Origin: Schistocerca nitens
Taxonomy: Eukaryota > Arthropoda > Insecta > Orthoptera > Acrididae
NCBI RefSeq assembly: GCF_023898315.1
Contig: NC_064619.1
Location: forward strand, 297,638,150 to 297,702,149
Reading direction: 5' to 3'
Length of the DNA: 64,000 nt
The notes beneath the pieces are model-generated. The model was not told where the DNA came from. It made no database searches and saw nothing but the letters and a program-made list of their open reading frames with translations. Below, piece after piece: positions 32,634 through 43,338 of this stretch; position 1 is the stretch's first letter; each line of letters begins with the position of its first letter. The position numbers and the translations under genes were made by a program.

Positions 32634-33704
32634 TTACGGGAAATGTTCAAAATGTCCTCCGTTAGCGAGGATACATGCATCCACCCTCCGTCGCATGGAA
32701 TTCCTGATGAGCTGATGCAGCCCTGGAGAATGGCGTATTGTATCACAGCCGTCCACAATACGAGCACGAAGAGTCCCCACATTTGGTACCGGGGTTGCGT
32801 AGACAAGAGCTTTCAAATGCCCCCATAAATGAAACTCAAGAGGGTTGAGGTCAGGAGAGCGTGGAGGCCATGGAATTGGTCTGCCTCTACCAATCCATCG
32901 GTCACCGAATCGGTTGTTAAGAAGCGTACGAACACTTCGACTGAAATGTGCAGGAGCTCCATCGTGCATGAACCACATGTTGTGTCGTACTTGTAAAGGC
33001 ACATGTTCTAGCAGCACGGGTAGAGTATCCCGTATGAAATCATGATAACGTGCTCCATTGAGCGTAGGTGGAAGAACATGGGACCCAATCAAGACATCAC
33101 CAACAATGCCTGCCCAAACGTTCACAGAAAATCTGTGTTGATGACGTGATTGCACAATTGCGTGCGGATTCTCGTCAGCCAACACATGTTGACTGTGAAA
33201 ATTTACAATCTGATCACGTTGGAATAAAGCCTCATCCGTAAAGAGACAATTTGCACTGAAATGAGGATTGACACATTGTTGGATGAACCATTCGCAGAAG
33301 TGTACCCGTGGAGGCCAATCAGCTGCTGATAGTGCCTGCACACGCTGTACATGGTACGGAAACAACTGGTTCTCCCGTAGCACTCTCCGTTCAGTGACGT
33401 GGTCAATGTTACCTTGTACAGCAGCAACTTCTCTGACGCTGACATTAGGTTTATCGTCAACTGCACGAAGAATTGCCTCGTCCATTGCAGGTGTCCTCGT
33501 CGTTCTAGGTCTTCCCCAGTCGCGAGTCATAGGCTGGAATGTTCCGTGCTCCCTAAGACACCGATCAATTGCTTCGAACGTCTTCCTGTCGGGACACCTT
33601 CGTTCTGGAGATCTGTCTCTATACAAACGCACCGCGCCACGGCTATTGCCCCGTGCCAATCCGTACATCAAATGGGCATCTGCCAACTCCGCATTTGTAA
33701 ACAA
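32634..33704 (-). CDS. Mariner-like transposase with DUF4817-type N-terminus
   Basis: The open frame has 356 codons and ends ...LANGGHFEHFP. Residues ~5-55 resemble DUF4817 (FTNAELADAHLMYGLARGN, RDRSPERRCPDRKTFEAI). A helix-turn-helix region follows at ~75-115 (NVSVREVAAVQGNIDHVTER). The DDE catalytic domain has D157 (CLFTDEALFQRD), D248 (WFMHDGAPAHFS) and E290 (SPDLNPLEFHLW). The spacing between the last two is 41 residues, longer than the 34 of Tc1 or classical mariner. The first codon of the frame is TTG where ATG would be expected; the first in-frame ATG is residue 13, so the start may be mutated. All three catalytic acids are intact. A host-acting role is not implied; it would cut and paste this element. 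Confidence 0.88.
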   Translation of the reverse strand: MFTNAELADAHLMYGLARGNSRGAVRLYRDRSPERRCPDRKTFEAIDRCLREHGTFQPMTRDWGRPRTTRTPAMDEAILRAVDDKPNVSVREVAAVQGNIDHVTERRVLRENQLFPYHVQRVQALSAADWPPRVHFCEWFIQQCVNPHFSANCLFTDEALFQRDQIVNFHSQHVLADENPHAIVQSRHQHRFSVNVWAGIVGDVLIGSHVLPPTLNGARYHDFIRDTLPVLLEHVPLQVRHNMWFMHDGAPAHFSRSVRTLLNNRFGDRWIGRGRPIPWPPRSPDLNPLEFHLWGHLKALVYATPVPNVGTLRARIVDGCDTIRHSPGLHQLIRNSMRRRVDACILANGGHFEHFP

Positions 33705-33755
33705 TGCACTGACTGCAAAACCACGTTCGTGATGAACACTAACCTGTTGATGCTA

Positions 33756-33959
33756 GGCCGGCCGGAGTGGCCGAGCGGTTAAAGGCGCTACAGTCTGGAA
33801 CCGCACGACCACTACGGTCGCAGGTTCGAATCCTGCCTCGGGCATGGATGTGTGTGATGTCCTTAGCTTAGTTAGGTTTAAGTAGTTCTAAGTTCTAGGG
33901 GACTTGTGACCACAGCAGTTGAGTCCCATAGTGCTCAGAGCCATTTGAACCATTTTTTT
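33756..33959 (+). mobile_element. tRNA-derived SINE, family A (copy 2)
   Basis: A complete + strand copy: head 'ggccggagtggccgagcgg', B box 'cgcaggttcgaatcctgcct', tail 'gagccatttgaaccattttt'. It is flanked by 'gttgatgcta' (33746-33755 and 33960-33969). It lies inside the mariner-like element just upstream of the transposase start. Confidence 0.95.
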
Positions 33960-34230
33960 GTTGATGCTACGTACTGATGTGCTTGATGCTAGTACTGTAG
34001 AGCAATGAGTAGCATGTCAACACAAGCACCGAAGTCAACATTACCTTCCTTCAATTGGACCAACTGGCGGTGAATCGAAGAAGTAGAATACATATTGACG
34101 AAACTAAAATGAGCTCTAACATGAAAATTAAGCGTTTCCGGACACATGTCCACATAACATCTTTTCTTTATTTGTGTGTGAGGAATGTTTCCTGAAAGTT
34201 TGGCCGTACCTTTTTGTAACACCCTGTATA

Positions 34231-36093
34231 AGGCGTCGATAAGTACATAGGAACCTTTAAATATAATGGATGTACAGCAAACTCTAAAAGATATAAAAAC
34301 TGACTGAGGCATACTGCGTATCTCTTAATTGTCATGATACCTGTTTCCAATTTTTTTCGGCGCTTTTGCCAAAAATGGGGAAACTGATTGAACTTGTGGT
34401 AAAGCATCAATAGCGCCTTTGAATAGCTTCACCCTGCTTATGTGAGCAAGAGATGTTTTCGTTGCCAACTGGAACTTAGCATTACCGGTTATGGCATTTC
34501 AGCAGTGACTTGGTATGAGCCATGGTACTTACAAGCAAACATCTGACATGTCGAAACCTGCCCTGATATCTTTTTGTACAGAAAGAATGCACCGAAAGAA
34601 ACACAACGTCAAAACTTTAGCTTGTAAGACACATTGCAAGAATTTGTAAAAAACTATTGAAATTTACCTAATTCGTAGCTCGTCAGGTGGCAGTAGGGTT
34701 GTACGGTGCCTGAAATAGCTGCAGCAGACAGCGTATGCCCAACACGATGTTCACAGGTCCTTAGTTAACGGCGCTTCAGTAAACAGATAACACGAAACAA
34801 CGTGATCGTAATTTGTTAAGCGAATTTCAGTTTCTGATGATATTTTCTCTGACACAATTGTTCACAATTACTATATGCACGAATTTGCAACTCATTTAAT
34901 GTCTATTGTAATTAACAATTGCCTTTCGATATACCTAAGGGTTAACAATGGAAATTAAGCTGCATTGATTTTCTTTGCGATTTCTTGCTATATGCCTGCT
35001 GACTCTTTGTGCAGGTCCCAGAGTTTCACAGTGATGTGGAATTCAGTTAATACGTATTTGCAACCTTGTAAAGATGAAATATAGAGAACGAATTACGCAG
35101 TCGAAATCATATACTTCTCGTCAAGGCCTACATGTGTTATTTATTAGTTAATTTCTTAGGCATTCATACAAATGGTTCGACATTTCTCTAGAAATTGTGG
35201 AAACATCATAAGAAAAAGGAAGTAACACGGGCGATTTCCTAAATTGTGGATAGGACGATGATTTTTGTGCAAAGTATAGTCACGAACTGAGACGGAGTAT
35301 CTTTCCAATTCCAAGAAAACATATATAGTAGTATCTTACAGTGAGAAAGAAAGGTTGTAAATTTGTTGGTTAAACGAAGGAGGGAGAAAACACTTCAGCT
35401 TAAGCAATGTGCAAAGCCTAGTTCATTTCATAAAATTCAAACATGAATTGTATAAATGGAATAAATATTTGCACGAAGGACGAAATATGCTCAACTCGAA
35501 AACTCGCAAAAGTGTGAAAGAAATACTATTCGAAACATTAGAACTGCACGTCAGAGTCTATACACTGTTGCCTAGGGAGATCTACAAGTCTGGGCGCTCT
35601 GAATTGCAAATGAGATAAATATTACTGATTTCCAGGCTTCTTCGGTTAAATAAATTCAGGAAATTATATGGAAAAGGAAGTCGCAAAATTACAAAATTTA
35701 CCTCCAGTAAACATGTATAGGAGATGTCATTAACAGAGAAGTTCGTATCTGACGTGAAGACAAAGTTTCTTGTTATCCCCTAAAAGCTGCGTGTAAAGAC
35801 AGTCATTGAGATTTCGTACAAATCGAACTTTATCATTTCGAGCGAAAGAAAGACAGAGTCGCTTGTGCTGTCAATGAGTACTTCGACACGTTCGTATAAG
35901 ACAACGCCAGTGATAAGTATCAGTGGATTACTGCGGTTTCACCTCTGTCTTCAGGAGCATCAAGGCAAATTAAGACCAAAAATGAAAAAAAAGGACTCTT
36001 TACGAGCAAAAGCCTTGTAATCAACGTAGCAAAATCTTAAAAAAACGTGAGATATTAATTTTCAATTGTATATCCGAAACGTCTTCTTACCAT
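34231..36093. other. No identifiable gene
   Basis: About 1.9 kb of AT-rich DNA. Only short frames (the longest 69-80 codons) and no recognised repeat. Confidence 0.4.
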
Positions 36094-36564
36094 TTGCAGA
36101 AAATAAGTCATTGCTTTTGTTGGATTTCTGGCGTAATACCTCTGTCTTTAGAAGGACGACAAGATATTCCACCCGGAAATAATAGTGTGATTCAGTCATT
36201 CGACAAAAAAATTCGTGTAAAGAAATTTTTCAGAATATTGTCAAACAGTATAATTTCGGAAAGATGTTTGTCATTTCATGTTTATCAGCGGAACAGTATT
36301 GTCCAGCTTCAATCATTTGAGCACTGCCAGTTTGCATCACCAAATTTTACGAATTTGATCAAGTATGCAGCACAATGTGCAGAACGACACCGACTGCGAG
36401 CTCTTACACCATTCCACTTCTGTCTAAATAAAAGTAATATTAATTATTGTGAAGTGTATGAATGCATTAATTTTTCTTTTATCAGGTGTGCATGGTATAA
36501 GGAAAATGTATGTTTTCATTATCCAATAGAAAGTTCGTATTTCTGTGACGACTGCAGGGGATAA
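36094..36564 (+). other. Unexplained Cys-rich open frame, ~155 codons
   Basis: The frame opens with no ATG at its left end. It directly follows 'cttcttaccatttgcag', which looks like a splice acceptor, and runs to TAA at 36562-36564. The product would contain 12 cysteines, several in pairs (HCFCW, YCEVYEC, FCDDC), and no obvious signal peptide or membrane segment in the visible part. I do not recognise it. It could be a terminal exon of an unknown gene, a decayed element, or chance: with this base composition one such frame in the window is not very improbable. Confidence 0.25.
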
Positions 36565-37174
36565 ACAAAGAACTGTTTCATTGTTAACAAAATATACATT
36601 GTCCAAAAATTGTCATAAGAAGTTTGCTACAGAAATTGTTACAAAATATTTAAAGTCAACAAATTAAAGTTCCAACTGATGCAAGTCGTATATAATGTAA
36701 CAGCATACACTGTCCTGATTTTCTTTCCTCTGCTCTCTGTAACGGTTGAGCTGTCGATGTGAACAGCAAATTATTCAAAAAATGTGTGATTTTAGACATT
36801 TTTATTATGGTTTAAGTGCTTAAAATTCATGTGTGTGCACTCTGGACTTCGCGCTACGCGGCTCTACGCCCTGACTATGTCTGCTTATTCGTCGATTCGC
36901 GTGCTGGGCGAGAAGGGCAGTACGAGTACAAACCTCTGTTATAAACGGTTGTTCGTGTAGCAAAAATGAGTAACATTTGTTTTAAAAAATGCTTGAAGGG
37001 CGGCTTAGCAGGTTATGTTGCTGAATTTACGATTCAACCCCCTCCTCGGTCGTGCGAGATAAAGCAATATATTCTGGGTTTGTTTTGCTTTCCGCAATGT
37101 CGGCGTTCTTCCTCTTTGCCGTTTTGATTGTGACACGGGATGTTGGCTTCTTGCTTGCAGATGAGATTGAGAAA
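36565..37174. other. No identifiable gene
   Basis: No recognised feature. A + strand frame at 37052-37363 runs into the solo LTR and is explained by that repeat. Confidence 0.4.
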
Positions 37175-37663
37175 TGTTTTGGTTGGCAGGAGAGCCAACA
37201 CCGTGTTACTAGAGGAAGCCGAAAGGCACGCGTTTTAGCTCACGCAGGCTGGCGTGAGGTCTGGAACAGGACAAGGAAATTAGAATTTAGAAAAACGGAC
37301 GTAGCTGGTGGAATACTTAACTTTACTCCGTTAATGAAGAACGTCGGTCTTGACGGTACATGAATCAATATCAATAGTAACTGATGATGGCGCCTTGCTA
37401 GGCCGTAGCAAATGACGTAGCTGAAAGCTATGCTAAACTATCGTCTCGGCAAATGAGAGCGTATTTTGTCAGTGAACCATCGCTAGCAAAGTCGGTTGTA
37501 CAACTGGGGCGAGTGCTAGGAAGTCTCTCTAGACCTGCCGTGTGGCGGCGCTCGGTCTGCAATCACTGATAGTGGCGACACGCGGGTCCGACGTATACTA
37601 ACGGACCGCGGCCGATTTAAAGGCTACCACCTAGCAAGTGTGGTGTCTGGCGGTGACACCACA
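37175..37663 (-). mobile_element. Solo LTR (489 bp), same family as 11544-12030
   Basis: On the minus strand it begins TGTGGTGTCACCGCCAGACA and ends CCAACCAAAACA. It aligns along its whole length with the + strand solo LTR at 11544-12030 ('cttgctaggtggtag', 'gcactcgccccagttgtac'). Flanks 'agaaa' (37170-37174) and 'ataaa' (37664-37668) match at four of five bases, fitting an aged 5 bp target duplication. Confidence 0.75.
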
Positions 37664-39955
37664 ATAAAATTTTACATTTTCCCAAAATATATTTCTGCCG
37701 TAAAACAGAAGTTCAGCTTTTCCTGCACTATCGCTTCTAGCAGCAGTGTTTACTAATCAATCGACTGTCGTGCAACACTGATCCCAGGTTATGTAGTAGA
37801 GTAATTTAAGACAATCATGTCAGTCTAATAAGCAGTTTCTTACAGAGCTTTATATCTTGCGGGCTCTGTATGGTGCCTAATAATGATAACACAGTTCTAA
37901 ATTTATTATTATTTATAATGGTGCGGGCTTTCAAATAATGAAATTAGGTGGTTCTCAACTACGTACCCCCTGACTCAGAGTTGAAACATTAAAGTTTTGG
38001 CTGGTTTCGTTGTCTAGGAGCTGGGATACGTAGATGCCACATTACAGGCATACTGCTGAGTATACAGTATACGATAAGAATACATACATGAATCGAATGG
38101 TCGAAGGTTTCTATCACTCGGCAATTGTGAATTACGAAAGTAACATATAAATTTATAAATGAAAGATTGCAAATCAAATAAAATCTGCAGGTACTATTTT
38201 AATGACTTTAAATGATGAGTACGATAGTAGAAGTACTTTTGAGGATGCGGTATATTTCTGCAAAACACTTATTGGTGTCGATTGTCTAGCAATTAAATAA
38301 AACATAAGTTGAATAACAGGGAAACAATAGATTCCTACTGCACGTAATTAGTCATGAACAACAACATAGCTCGCGAGATATTCACTTCTAAACGCACACT
38401 ACGTCTTCACTGTAGAAGCCACAGAAATCTCACAAGTGCACAAGTCGGCACTCCGAAGTATTTCTACCTCTCGCGACCACGCGCAAACCGCTCCACACTC
38501 CAAGTCTCCCTCACGACCGTGCGTCCCTCGCGCTGTCACGTCCAGCACTTCCCGTGCCCTGTGCCGTAACCCCTGTCCTCTCTCTGGAACTCGCTTCCAT
38601 CCAGTCTCCCCATTCAAGAGCGCTGTGATTGGCTAGAGCGCTCGCGCCATGTCTTCAAGCCAACGCACCCACAAACATATTGAAACACATACAAATTACT
38701 GGATTTACATTTAAATAAGCTGAAATTAAATAAATATTCCTACGGCTGCACCATGAAGACGCTCTAACGCACATTATTAAATATAGAAACAAATTAAATA
38801 AACATATATCAAAGGAACAGCAACAAAAGGTAGGCCAGTATGTAGGTAGGCCTAATGTCTCTGTGCTTTCTAAAACACAGTAAATATTTAACCAGTTTCT
38901 TCATGAATAGTATATATCGGATATAAACAAAGACATAGATGAATAATTATATTTATAGGCATGCTGCTACCGTTTTTACGTGTCACTGTGGAGTACTTAT
39001 GGTCTGACACAATCGATAGTAATCGGCCACTTTGACCTCCAATAACTCCTGTACTATTTAAGTTACATGCCTGTAATTCATACCAATTTAGGTTTACACT
39101 AATAGCTTTCTAAAGACATGTAGATCGACGAAATCGGATGAACCGTTTAGATTTTGGAAATTCCTTGCTGGGTGTCACTTGTATAATTTATTGTCAGATA
39201 CTGAACTGTAAACTAATAAATATATATTCTAATCTGATTACACCATCAGAATCGTCGTGCAAATAATAGTAACGTGCATGTTTCTTTTCGAGGTATCATG
39301 ATTCATCTGGCTACTATTAATTTCTATACTAACTGTAAAATGTCTGCCATTAAGGTTTCACAAACTCCGCCATCTTTGGCCCTCCCGGCGTACAGCGTCA
39401 CCAAGGAATTCCATGTCACGTGCTTGATGGACCACGTGCTGGGGCTCCCCTCACGCTCAGCTAACGTTCGGCACCACGTGGTTGCTGCCGGGTTGCAGCT
39501 TTGATTCGCGGATCGCGCGAGGGAAAAACGACTGTGTGAACGCCTCAGTATGAGCTCTAATTTCCCTTATCTTTGAATGGTGATATAGAGGCTTCCTCAA
39601 ACGCAACATAACTATGCAACCAAACTGCATGCCACGAAACACCGCTGGCCAGAGCTCGGTTCCAAGATAATATAGTTCTGTTGTACCTTTGGCACCATCG
39701 CAGGTTCAAGTGCTGCGAAGAGGGACAACCAAATTCACAGTCTTATAGTTACCAAGCGCGTAGGTAGTGATTAGGTTTAACGATATCCCCTCATTTCTTT
39801 CATACTTAAATTCTATATCCTACGGTCCAGTCCACACGAAACTATACAGGTTAGCGTTTTACGTAATTTTAGTGAGGTTTTTTTTCAGTACTGAACTAAT
39901 TTGTTACTATTTTGTTTAGGTTTGTTCATATTAACTTAACATTTTTGTGAGTATT
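37664..39955. other. No identifiable gene; GC-rich island at 38390-38660
   Basis: Mostly AT-rich with no recognised genes. The block 38390-38660 stands out as C-rich with many CpGs ('ccctcgcgctgtcacgtcc', 'gctgtgattggctagagcgc', which contains an inverted CCAAT box). It could be an LTR or other promoter-bearing repeat, or a host CpG element; the sequence alone does not decide. Confidence 0.3.
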
Positions 39956-39959
39956 CTGT

Positions 39960-40102
39960 ATTTGTTTTGAAATATTAGTCTAAATTGCTTTCCAAGGAGC
40001 AAAGAGGGGGGAGGAAGGGGAAATGACTTTGGCCCGAATTGTGCCCTCCGCCACACACCGCTTTGTGGCTAGCGGAGTATATATGTAGATGTAGATGTAC
40101 CC
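39960..40102 (+). repeat. Probable 3' end of a LINE with (GTAGAT)n tail
   Basis: The block 'tgccctccgccacacaccgc...ggctagcggagtata' ends in 'tgtagatgtagatgta'. This pattern of a fixed 3' end plus a short simple-repeat tail is typical of non-LTR elements, and I recall similar orthopteran sequences. No coding part is present. Confidence 0.35.
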
Positions 40103-40392
40103 GCGAGTTCTAATACTGAAATTTGTTTCTTAATCTGTCACCATGATACTCATTGTATTTTCTTGTGCCCTGGCATTAGAACGAAGCTTGGAGGCGGTGT
40201 CACACCGGATTAATTTCGATCCCCAAGAATAATAACATTGTTTTTATTTAAGATTACTGTAGCGTAATGTCTCTGTTTTCTTAAGTCCAGGAGCTACTGC
40301 TGGGAAAAAAATACTGTTGGTTGGTGCTGTGTATATCATCACATGTTACCGCAACTAGCATATACGTTGGGTGTCAGTTCTATGGCACAACC

Positions 40393-40835
40393 TGTTGTCA
40401 GCATGAGTCGAGACGGTTCAAACCCAGGTCCGGCCATCCTGATTTAGGTTTCCCGTGATCTCCCTAAATCGCTTTAGGCAAAGGGCGTGATGGTTCCTTT
40501 GAAAGGGCACGGCTTACTTCCTTACCCATCCTTCCCTAATACGGTGCACCGAGCGAGGTGGCGCAGTGGTTAGTACACTGGACTCGCATTCGGGAGGACG
40601 ACGGTTCAATCCCGCGTCCGGCCATCTTGATTTAGGTTTTCCGTGATTTCCCTAAATCGATCCAGGCAAATGCTGGGATGGTTCCTTCGAAAGGGCACGG
40701 CCGACTTCCTTCCTAATCCGATGAGGCCGATGACCTCGCTGTTTGGTCTCTTCAAACAAACAACCCAACCCAACCCTAATACGATGCTGTTTGGTCCCCT
40801 CCCCCAAATCAGTCAGTCAATCAAACATGTGTCGT
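40393..40835 (+). mobile_element. Older SINE, family D, split by a younger copy of the same family
   Basis: The left part 40393-40533 ('gacggttcaaacccaggtcc', 'gatttaggtttcccgtgatc') and the right part 40788-40835 ('tgtttggtcccctcccccaaat') make one SINE body. The younger copy 40548-40773 lies between them with its own target duplication. The tRNA head of the older copy is badly decayed. Confidence 0.7.
40548..40773 (+). mobile_element. tRNA-derived SINE, family D (younger copy)
   Basis: The head 'gaggtggcgcagtggttagt' (A box) and 'ggacgacggttcaatcccgc' (B box) are followed by the body 'gatttaggttttccgtgatt' and the tail 'caaacaacccaacccaa'. Flanks 'ccctaatacggtg' (40534-40546) and 'ccctaatacgatgc' (40774-40787) form a target-site duplication inside the older SINE. 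Confidence 0.88.
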
Positions 40836-41889
40836 GTGTGATCTGTACTTCAGCGATTTGTCAGTAGCTGTGTTATACTGCGTATGGGTTATTCCTGCTA
40901 ATAACTGTTAACTTCAGTTACGCTCTTCAATCATAGGCGTCGGTACTGAATGTTAATAGACCCATTAACATGCCCCCATTTTTTAAAGGAAGAGTTTCGT
41001 TGTTGTTAATCTGTGTATTAGAGGTTATTTTTTGAGAATTCTTAAAATTTTAAATTTTGCTGGGCACAGTCTTTTTGTAAAGTTATGAAAAGTTATCTTT
41101 CTGAACCTGTTATGAGACGTGTAAAAGTTCTACCTCCGAGCTTGGATTTTTGTTTTATTAAAATGTAATGTATGGCTTATGTACCGGGAAAACAGAAGAA
41201 ATTAATTGGTCATACTTCAAAGGATGTTATATACAGATGCTGTAACTTTGCTGTCTTGGGGGGTTTCTAACGTGGTCTATCGTTTTTAGATGTGCAACGT
41301 ACCTACTTGAGTGTTGTACTCGTATTTACGCTAGTAGTGGAAAAACACCATACGTAACTGATGGGCTGTAAGAATTTACTCCCAGAGCGAAGGCAACTCC
41401 CCACTACATCGAGGAAAGCTGCTGGGCCAGACTGTGCAAATTATGTATTAGTTTGTTGTAACAGAAAATTATTAAATATTGCTCTTAGGAGTTTTTAATA
41501 CTATGATAATAAATGTTAATGAGCCAGTCAAGACAGTAATCACCCAGTTTGTCATTCCCACAAGCATCCTGTGTAAAAATGCAAGACATTTACCAGGCGA
41601 AATTATCCAAAACATGAGACCAGAAAAGTTCTGCACTAAAGAAAGCCATTTAAAAAAGTAGGGATATCCTATAAATAGCTTCCATAGGGATAAAATATTA
41701 ACAGAGAATTTAAAAGAAATTTCCTACAGATCCCGCACATAGTTGGTATTCACATATGGTACCTACGAGGTAGTTCAAGATCTCTGTTAGCATCCTATTT
41801 CTGAGCAAAAGCTCTGTGCGTCTCTGGAAGATCCCTACTGGCAGTTAGCAGGTTGCATTAGTCTCCTCGGGGCATCCCAAGTATGTTTT
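40836..41889. other. No identifiable gene
   Basis: About 1 kb of AT-rich DNA with no recognised feature. Confidence 0.4.
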
Positions 41890-42235
41890 ATAGAACTAAG
41901 ACCCAATAGAGAGGGTCTGCCAGTCCCTGCAATGGATATGTTCACCTGCAGTAATTTCATTCTCCAATGCAAGGGCATTACTGTCCAGGACGAGGAAGTA
42001 CGGAGCAGCTGCATTTCAGAAAAGTCGCATACGTGTTAGCAGTGCAGATTTATTTACATCTAGAAGTTCACAATACTGTACCAAACAACTATGACGATAT
42101 GAGGCTCCATTGGTCCATGCAACACGATGCCGCCCCACATCAAAACATCGCCAGCATCAGACTGGCTCCTTTCCATGACGTTTGTCTGTCATGGACAATT
42201 GTTAACTGCAATGTCCAGTTTACAGCTGACGTCTA
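41890..42235 (-). pseudogene. Tc1-like transposase remnant
   Basis: On the minus strand, 42095-42170 reads DAGDVLMWGGIVLHGPMEPH. This corresponds to the GVMVWG-type block between the first two catalytic acids of Tc1-like transposases. No terminal inverted repeats or further motifs were found, so only a fragment is present. Confidence 0.5.
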
Positions 42236-42329
42236 AGATCACAGCTGCCAATGAGGCACTGAATTACAAATACTAGTCCATTCCATACAAATATGCTACG
42301 AATCTAGTGGTGATACAGCAGTCAGCGTA

Positions 42330-43138
42330 TCCATGGAGTGGATTTTTAGGACACATTATTCTGTCTGTAGAAAATTTATTCAAAAGCAAATAATGATTGT
42401 GTGTATGAATCAGTTTTTGAATAGGTTTCGCCTTAGGCAAACACAGTTTTTTTTCTTTGCTATCCAGACAGAACATAAACACACGGGACACACATACACC
42501 AACACAGAGCCTACAACGAAGACCAGATGGTACAGCCTCGCAACAACAACACAGCTCACAGCATAGCTAACATACAAAACAAGTATAGAGAAAGCTAAGG
42601 TTCAAATGGCTCTGAGCACTATGGGACTTAACATCTGAGGTCATCAGTCCCCTAGAACTTAGAACTAGTTAAACCTAACTAACTTAAGGACATCACACAC
42701 ATCCATGCCCGAGGCAGGATTCGAACCTGCGACCGTAGCGGTCTCGCGATTCCAGACTGCAGCGCCTAGAACCGCACAGCCACTTCGGCCGGCGAGAAAA
42801 CTAAGGAAATCAATGTCAACAGAGACAAAAACAACATATCGGGAGGTTATCAACTGACATATCAAGACAGTAATTCAATTTATATTGGACAGTCAAAGGG
42901 AACCATCAATATTAGGTACACAGCACACCACAATGTAACAGTTGCCATTCTGCATTCGCAAAGTAGCTTGTGGATATGGCCCAAAGATCAATAGACATCA
43001 ATACCGACCCGAAAATTCTCAACTGTAACAACAGTCTCAGCATAAAATGATAATTGAGGAAAGCTACCTGTTCCGAAGTGAAGCCAAGCGCTTGCACGCC
43101 AGTCCGAAACGAGAGAGCAGAGAGGTCTGTGAAGAAGA
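42330..43138 (+). pseudogene. Penelope-like element fragment, GIY-YIG region
   Basis: On the + strand near 42840-42950 it reads GGYQLTYQDSNSIYIGQS followed by NIRYTAHH, a GIY-YIG endonuclease block with the YIG intact. Downstream INTDPKILN and MIIEESYLFRSEAKRL match the usual C-terminus of Penelope proteins. Upstream 42333-42566 is a poorly readable linker. A family A SINE (42601-42793) splits the fragment. The reverse transcriptase is missing and several frame breaks are present, so it is dead. It is in opposite orientation to the copy at 1150-2925. Confidence 0.65.
42601..42793 (-). mobile_element. tRNA-derived SINE, family A (copy 3)
   Basis: A full minus-oriented copy flanked by 'gagaaagctaagg' (42588-42600) and 'gagaaaactaagg' (42794-42806). 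It is inserted in the Penelope fragment. Confidence 0.93.
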
Positions 43139-43338
43139 AAAAATGGTTCAAATGGCTCTAAGCACTTTGGTCATCAGTCCCCTAGAACTTAGAACTAGTT
43201 AAACCTAACTAACCTAAGGACATAACACACATCCATGCCCGAGGCAGGATTCGAACCTGCGACCGCAGCGGTCGCGCGGCTCCAGACCTTAGAAGTTAAG
43301 TCCCATAGTGCTCACAGCCATTTGAACCATTTTGAATT
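43139..43338 (-). mobile_element. tRNA-derived SINE, family A (copy 4), inverted chimera
   Basis: 43139-43287 is a minus-oriented copy that lacks about 15 bp of the body. At 43288 it switches to the last ~50 bp of a + oriented copy ('gaagttaagtcccatagtgc' to 'gccatttgaaccatttt'). The result is an inverted head-to-tail fold, probably from one SINE landing next to another or twin priming. Confidence 0.8.

Larger units (their letters stand above)
32430..34230 (-). mobile_element. Mariner-like DNA transposon, well preserved, TA-flanked
   Basis: Both ends read TATACAGGGTGTTACAAAAA inward. About 120 bp of terminal inverted repeat (32434-32554 and 34106-34226) match at roughly 90% ('ggtacggcca', 'tttcaggaaacattcctcac', 'gttatgtggacatgtgtccg'). 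One open transposase lies inside on the minus strand. A family A SINE (33756-33959) sits between the right TIR and the transposase start. Without the SINE the element is about 1.6 kb. Confidence 0.9.

Noticed and set aside
33806-33845. tRNA-like sequences (here and in all SINE heads, also 30028-30098 and 55622-55695)
   Set aside because: They have A and B boxes but sit in repeated SINE or inverted-repeat bodies and do not fold as complete, isolated tRNA genes.
37052-37363. 103-codon + strand frame with a hydrophobic start
   Set aside because: Most of it runs through the solo LTR at 37175-37663 in the antisense direction.
38354-38636. Overlapping 66-72 codon frames on both strands
   Set aside because: They fall in the CpG-rich block where stops are rare; no conserved motif.
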